Below are positions 14,837 through 18,083 of a DNA stretch of 18,083 nt, one piece after another. The notes beneath the pieces were generated by a model. It was not told the DNA's origin. It did not search any database and saw nothing but the letters and a program-made list of their open reading frames with translations. This stretch comes from Gammaproteobacteria bacterium (GTDB lineage: Bacteria > Pseudomonadota > Gammaproteobacteria > QNFN01), in assembly GCA_003645555.1 (NCBI GenBank), contig QNFN01000004.1:1-18083 (forward strand), given 5' to 3'. The translations under genes were made by a program, and so were the position numbers. The stretch's first letter is position 1, and each line of letters opens with the position of its first letter.

Positions 14837-15163
14837 TCACTTCCAGTAACGCGATCCGAAGCAGCGCACGGCGGCGTAGATCATGCCGGCGAGCATTCTC
14901 GAACAACCTTTGGCCAGCAGGCAGGTATGCATCCGGCGATCAGCTTCTAGCCGGTCCGTCACCTCCGGATAGCGCGCCTGGCGATGGATGCCGTACATGT
15001 TGTCGTGCGCCTTGAAGCACTCCCAATAGCGGTCGTTGAGGCGCTCGGAGACACCGAAGAAGTTGGGAAAGTTGACGTAGTTCTTCCGCTTCCGCGAAAG
15101 GGGAAGTGGGGTGTCCCCGGGGACGGAATCACCGTCATTCTTGGCCTGCTGTTCGACTGCCAC
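14837..15163 (-). CDS. Small hypothetical protein with C-x3-HD-x2-Y motif
   Basis: A tentative 108-residue protein starting at GTG 15163, 25 bases after the radical SAM stop on the same strand. I do not recognise a named gene. The C-terminal 65 residues look protein-like: RYWECFKAHDNMYG (Trp47, Cys49, His53-Asp54, Tyr57), then RLEADRRMHTCLL and AGMIYAAVRCFGSRYW. This W-x2-C-x3-HD-x2-Y...AD...VR-x-FG layout recalls small phospholipase A2-like or DUF1353-like proteins (an impression, not a search result). The first 27 residues are low quality: part is encoded by a palindromic GC-rich segment, and no Shine-Dalgarno site is seen. So the real 5' end may be lost or elsewhere. It is the only gene candidate in the 406 bases between the nucleotidase and the radical SAM gene. 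Confidence 0.5.
   Translation of the reverse strand: MAVEQQAKNDGDSVPGDTPLPLSRKRKNYVNFPNFFGVSERLNDRYWECFKAHDNMYGIHRQARYPEVTDRLEADRRMHTCLLAKGCSRMLAGMIYAAVRCFGSRYWK
15113..15124. repeat. Perfect 12-bp palindrome GTCCCCGGGGAC
   Basis: GTCCCCGGGGAC at 15113-15124 lies within GGGAAGTGGGGTGTCCCC and GACGGAATCACCGTC-like sequence. Segments of the type GGGGACACCCCACTT are common as intergenic repeat material in gammaproteobacteria (from memory). It falls in the 5' part of the small minus-strand reading frame and casts doubt on that N-terminus. Confidence 0.45.
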
Positions 15164-15188
15164 CTGGGTTGCGTCGGCCGGCCCGTGG

Positions 15189-16877
15189 TTAGGCGGCTTT
15201 TTCCTGCGTCACCACGGGTGAGATCGCGGAGTCGCGGTAGGTCGCGGTCGCGGGATCGCGCCGCACGCGTGTCATCAACCGATGGACGCGGAGCATGTGG
15301 AGACGGCTGGTGACTTTCTGCAGGGCAACCCGAGCCAGGTTCCGTGGATAGAAGACTATGGGATTCTCGCGCGGCATCGACGGCCGGCGATCGGTCCGCT
15401 TGCGCACCGGGTGGATGCCACCATCGATGGGATGGATGCCCATGTAGGGATAGAAGTAGGAGAACCAGAACAGCCGGTTGGCCGTGGTCAGTTTCTTGTT
15501 GCTGCCGAGGGCGAACATGCGCCGGAAAATCGTCTCCATGTGCTCGAAGGTGTAGAAATGGCGCCAGGCGTCAAGATAGGCCTGCTGCAGCTCCTCCGCC
15601 GTCATACGTGGATGCGCCATCACCGGCTGGGTGGTGTCGTACTTGTTCATGTCCGGGTCCATCCAGACACCGCTCTCCCACAATTCCTGGTGATCTTTTG
15701 AACCAGGCAGGGGCTGCATTACGGTGAAATAGACCAGGTCGAGCGGCAGCTCGCGCTTGAGGAACTCGACATCCTGGCGAATCGACTCGGGAGTGTCGTT
15801 GGGGAAGCCAATGATGTAGGCGCCGATCAGGACCACCGGGTGGCGTTTCCACGCCAGCATCATCTCGCGGTACTCCTCGATGTGGTTTTGCTTTTTGCCG
15901 GCGCCGGCCAGGTTTTCCGGGTTGACGCTTTCGAGCCCCATGAACACCTGGTCGACCCCGGCACCTACCGCCTTGTCGATAAAGCCGGCGATGCGGTGGA
16001 CCTGGACATCGACCTGGACCTGCAGACGCACCTTGATGCCGCGGGTCTCGCGCAACTCGATCAGCCGGTCGAACAGCGCCTCCCAGTTGCGGTTTCGGGC
16101 CAGGTTGTCGTCGGTGATAAAGAATTGGTGCACGCCCAGGCGGTCGTTTTCGAGAATGATGCGTTCGAGGTCGTCCGGGGTGCGGAAGCGGCTTTTGTGG
16201 CCGTGGACGTTGATGATGGTGCAGAAGCTGCAGACGAACGGGCAGCCGCGGCCCATGTCGAATATCGACATGTCACCCCAGCCGCTGCCATTGAGCGTGG
16301 CACGGGGCAGCATCGGCACCGGTTCGCCCTGAATCTCGGGCGGGTGGGCGAGGTGGTTGTAGACCGGCTGCAGCGTGTCGGTGTGGGCCTCGCGGAGCAC
16401 GGCCTCGAAGCGCCCCTGTTCGGCTTCGCCGGCGAACAGGCTGATGCCGCGTCGCTGCGCCTCGTGGAGGTCCGGCGGCAATTCCTTGAGCATGGCGATG
16501 CAACCGGAGACATGGATGCCACCGGCCATCACTGGCAGACCGGCGTCGAGGAACGGCGTGGCGATATCGAGCGCGCGCGGGAACTGGTTGCTCTGTACTC
16601 CAACCAGGCAGACCAGGGCGCCGCCGCCGTCGCGCTCGACCCCGGCCAACAGTTCCTGCACCGGCACCCGCTGGGAGATCTCGTCCATGGCATGGACCAC
16701 GATCACGGTCTCCGGCCCGAGGACGGCCCGGTCGCGACAGTCGAGGGCGAGGGCGTTGAGGCAGGCGAGCGAGTTGGAGGCAATCCAGTTGTGACGCCAC
16801 TGGATCGGGTAGCCGTCCACGTCGTAGTGCGTCGGCTTGATCAGGATGACATGGAACCTTTTGATGGCCGGCGCCAT
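15189..16877 (-). CDS. BchE-like radical SAM protein with B12-binding-type N-terminal domain
   Basis: A 562-residue protein. ATG 16877 is chosen over an upstream in-frame GTG because GGGAG lies 7 bases before it. The N-terminal 190 residues have the Rossmann-like layout of cobalamin-binding domains in this superfamily (VILIKPTHYDVDGYPI, VIVVHAMDE, LVCLVGVQSNQFPRA, AGGIHVSG). I see no DxHxxG motif, so B12 would be bound base-off without the lower His ligand, as in many class B enzymes, or not at all. The radical SAM core has MGRGCPFVCSFCTI, the C-x3-C-x2-C ligands of the 4Fe-4S cluster. It continues with FFITDDNLARN, QVFMGLESVNPENL, and IGAYIIGFPNDTPESIRQD, then TVMQPLPGSKDHQ. The C-terminal 130 residues are a helical extension with no known motif. 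Substrate is unknown; lipid, hopanoid or tetrapyrrole modification are possibilities within the family. Confidence 0.87.
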   Translation of the reverse strand: MAPAIKRFHVILIKPTHYDVDGYPIQWRHNWIASNSLACLNALALDCRDRAVLGPETVIVVHAMDEISQRVPVQELLAGVERDGGGALVCLVGVQSNQFPRALDIATPFLDAGLPVMAGGIHVSGCIAMLKELPPDLHEAQRRGISLFAGEAEQGRFEAVLREAHTDTLQPVYNHLAHPPEIQGEPVPMLPRATLNGSGWGDMSIFDMGRGCPFVCSFCTIINVHGHKSRFRTPDDLERIILENDRLGVHQFFITDDNLARNRNWEALFDRLIELRETRGIKVRLQVQVDVQVHRIAGFIDKAVGAGVDQVFMGLESVNPENLAGAGKKQNHIEEYREMMLAWKRHPVVLIGAYIIGFPNDTPESIRQDVEFLKRELPLDLVYFTVMQPLPGSKDHQELWESGVWMDPDMNKYDTTQPVMAHPRMTAEELQQAYLDAWRHFYTFEHMETIFRRMFALGSNKKLTTANRLFWFSYFYPYMGIHPIDGGIHPVRKRTDRRPSMPRENPIVFYPRNLARVALQKVTSRLHMLRVHRLMTRVRRDPATATYRDSAISPVVTQEKAA

Positions 16878-16884
16878 GGTGCTA

Positions 16885-16889
16885 CTCCC
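16885..16889 (-). promoter_or_regulatory. Ribosome binding site of the radical SAM gene
   Basis: Minus-strand GGGAG at 16889-16885 sits 7 bases before ATG 16877. This decides the start in favour of 16877 over the in-frame GTG at 16925. The rest of the 223-base divergent gap (16878-17100) holds an A8 tract at 16911-16918 and the palindrome TCACCGGTGA at 17028-17037, but no promoter I can defend. Confidence 0.7.
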
Positions 16890-17100
16890 ATACTTCCGGT
16901 TCAGTGACCGAAAAAAAACTGGCACACTCGGCCGTGATTCCAGGCGGTAAGGTCAAGGTGCGTGACACGAACATAAAACCACATCGTGGCGGTGGGCAGA
17001 AGCGTCGCCCTGGCGTACCTCCTGCGCTCACCGGTGACCGGACGCGCCGCAGCCCCGTTCTACCTGTCCTGGCGCCTATTGTCCCACAGCTGCCGGTCCC

Positions 17101-17514
17101 GTGGGGCTGGCGGTGACCACGGTGGCGGACGGCGGGACCCGGCTGGACCGCTGGCTCTGGTATGCCCGCTTCTTCAAGACCCGGGTCCTGGCACGCCAGG
17201 CGATCGATGGCGGCCGGGTCCATGTCGGCGGGTCACGGGTCAAGCCCGGTCGGCGGCTCAAGGTCGGCGATGTGCTCGAAATCCAGCGCGGCCACGAGCG
17301 CTTCGAGGTGTCGGTCGAGCAGCTCGGCAGCCGCCGTGGACCGGCCAGTGAAGCGCGGAACCTCTACCTTGAAAGCGAGGCGAACCAGGCACGGCGGACC
17401 GCCGAGGCGGAGCAGCGCCGTATGGAGGCCGCGACGGCGGCGGTCCCGCGAAGCGGGCGACCGACCAAGCGTGACCGCCGCCGGATCCGTTCCGTCCGCG
17501 CCGGCGGCGGGTAG
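17101..17514 (+). CDS. hslR: S4-domain RNA-binding protein, Hsp15 family
   Basis: A 137-residue (or 133 from GTG 17113) small basic protein of the Hsp15 family. Hsp15 binds 50S subunits that carry a stalled nascent chain after premature dissociation and helps recycle them, and in E. coli it is induced by heat. The S4 domain occupies about residues 13-75 with the signature RLDRWLWYARFFKTRVLARQAIDGGRVHVGG and then KPGRRLKVGDVLEI. The C-terminal tail is Arg/Lys-rich (RPTKRDRRRIR), as in the family. GTG 17101 and GTG 17113 are both possible; a GGGG at 17103-17106 favours 17113. It is divergent from the radical SAM gene and convergent with pepN, with only 10 bases between the stops. Confidence 0.9.
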   Translation: MGLAVTTVADGGTRLDRWLWYARFFKTRVLARQAIDGGRVHVGGSRVKPGRRLKVGDVLEIQRGHERFEVSVEQLGSRRGPASEARNLYLESEANQARRTAEAEQRRMEAATAAVPRSGRPTKRDRRRIRSVRAGGG

Positions 17515-17524
17515 GCCGTGAGGC

Positions 17525-18083
17525 TCAGGTTGTGCCCTGCTCACGCGCTGCCGATGCCAGCAGCTTGGTGGCCACCTCGAACAGGTCGCGTGACAGCTCG
17601 GACAGCTTCAGGATCGACTCGAGCTCGACCTGAATCAGGGCCTGGCGCACCGGGTTGTAACGGCGCCACTGGCCGAACGCCCCGAGCAGGCGGGCGGCGA
17701 CCTGCGGGTTGCTGCCGTTGAGCGTGCGCACCTGCTCGCCGAGGAAGGCGTAGCCGGAACCATCGGTGGCATGGAACTGGGCCGGGTTGCCGTGGCAGAA
17801 GGCGCCGACCAGGGCGCGGACGCGGTTCGGGTTGCGTAGCGAAAAGGCCGGGTCGCGCATCAGCGCGCGGATCGTCGCCAGCCTGCCGGGCAGGCGCGAG
17901 GGGGCCTGGATGGAGAACCACGTGTCGCGCACCAACGGATCCGAGTGCCAGCGTGCGTGGAAGGCGTCGAGGGCGGGTTGACGCTCAGGCACGTCGGCAT
18001 TGGCCAGCGCGGCCGGTGCGGCAAGGCTGTCGGTGAGCTTGTCGGGGCTGTGGGGAGGCGCCGTGCAGGGCGCGCGCGGAGCG
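17525..18083 (-). CDS. pepN: Aminopeptidase N, C-terminal part
   Basis: The C-terminal end of a PepN-type M1 zinc aminopeptidase; the gene runs off the right edge, so the catalytic HExxH region is outside. Visible is the terminal alpha-solenoid domain with the family-typical run DKLTDSLAAPAALAN, ERQPALDAFHARWHSDPLVRDTWFSIQA, MRDPAFSLRNPNRVRALVGAF, FHATDGSGYAFLGEQV, NPQVAARLLGAFGQWRRY and LILKLSELSRDLFEV-like close. PepN is the main cytoplasmic aminopeptidase for peptide turnover in many gammaproteobacteria. The frame is open to the edge, but residues beyond about 18043 look unlike PepN in this frame and PepN-like in the neighbouring one, suggesting an indel. It converges on hslR. Confidence 0.92.
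   Translation of the reverse strand, partial: APRAPCTAPPHSPDKLTDSLAAPAALANADVPERQPALDAFHARWHSDPLVRDTWFSIQAPSRLPGRLATIRALMRDPAFSLRNPNRVRALVGAFCHGNPAQFHATDGSGYAFLGEQVRTLNGSNPQVAARLLGAFGQWRRYNPVRQALIQVELESILKLSELSRDLFEVATKLLASAAREQGTT

Noticed and set aside
15840..16907. 355-codon plus-strand frame opposite the radical SAM gene
   Set aside because: The minus strand encodes an intact C-x3-C-x2-C enzyme with a good ribosome binding site; the plus product is an HxV/D-rich antisense artefact.
17028..17037. TCACCGGTGA palindrome as an operator before hslR
   Set aside because: A 10-bp GC-rich palindrome is expected by chance in this composition and no promoter elements align with it.

Overview
The window is a GC-rich (roughly 60-65 %) chromosomal stretch of a proteobacterium. 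A gammaproteobacterium is most likely: it carries an E. coli-type pepN and an hslR-like S4 gene, and a palindromic pair built on the TGTAGGAGCG core seen in intergenic repeats of that class. The genus cannot be told from the sequence. No tRNA, rRNA, CRISPR array, transposase or prophage gene was recognised.

Bases 1-7111 hold a [NiFe]-hydrogenase maturation cluster on the + strand: hypB (5' end cut off), hypF, hypC, hypD, then a 129-bp gap, hypE, a palindromic repeat, and hypX. HypF and HypE make the cyanide ligands, HypC and HypD assemble the Fe(CN)2CO unit, HypB delivers nickel, and HypX makes the CO ligand from a formyl group. HypX is typical of organisms that make hydrogenase in the presence of oxygen. 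No hydrogenase structural gene lies in the window.

Bases 7148-14782 continue on the same strand, with no obvious transcriptional break after hypX. The order is a TlpA-like thioredoxin lipoprotein, a two-transmembrane histidine kinase (ATGA overlap), an NtrC-class sigma-54 response regulator (ATGA overlap with the kinase), an exported Sel1-repeat protein, two tandem paralogous seven-bladed propeller proteins of the two-component-regulator-propeller type (one lipid-anchored, one with an N-terminal membrane segment and a Pro/Ala linker), and a cytosolic-type 5'-nucleotidase. The most interesting reading is that this is a split sensory system. Propellers of this type are usually fused to histidine kinases; here they are free-standing, membrane-tethered and encoded beside a kinase whose own periplasmic domain is a short, probably helical module.

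Bases 14783-18083 are a different neighbourhood. On the minus strand lie a small tentative gene with a W-x2-C-x3-H-D-x2-Y pattern, a BchE-like radical SAM protein, and, at the right edge, the C-terminal part of pepN. Between the last two is hslR on the + strand. The last 60 bases suggest a frame disturbance in pepN.
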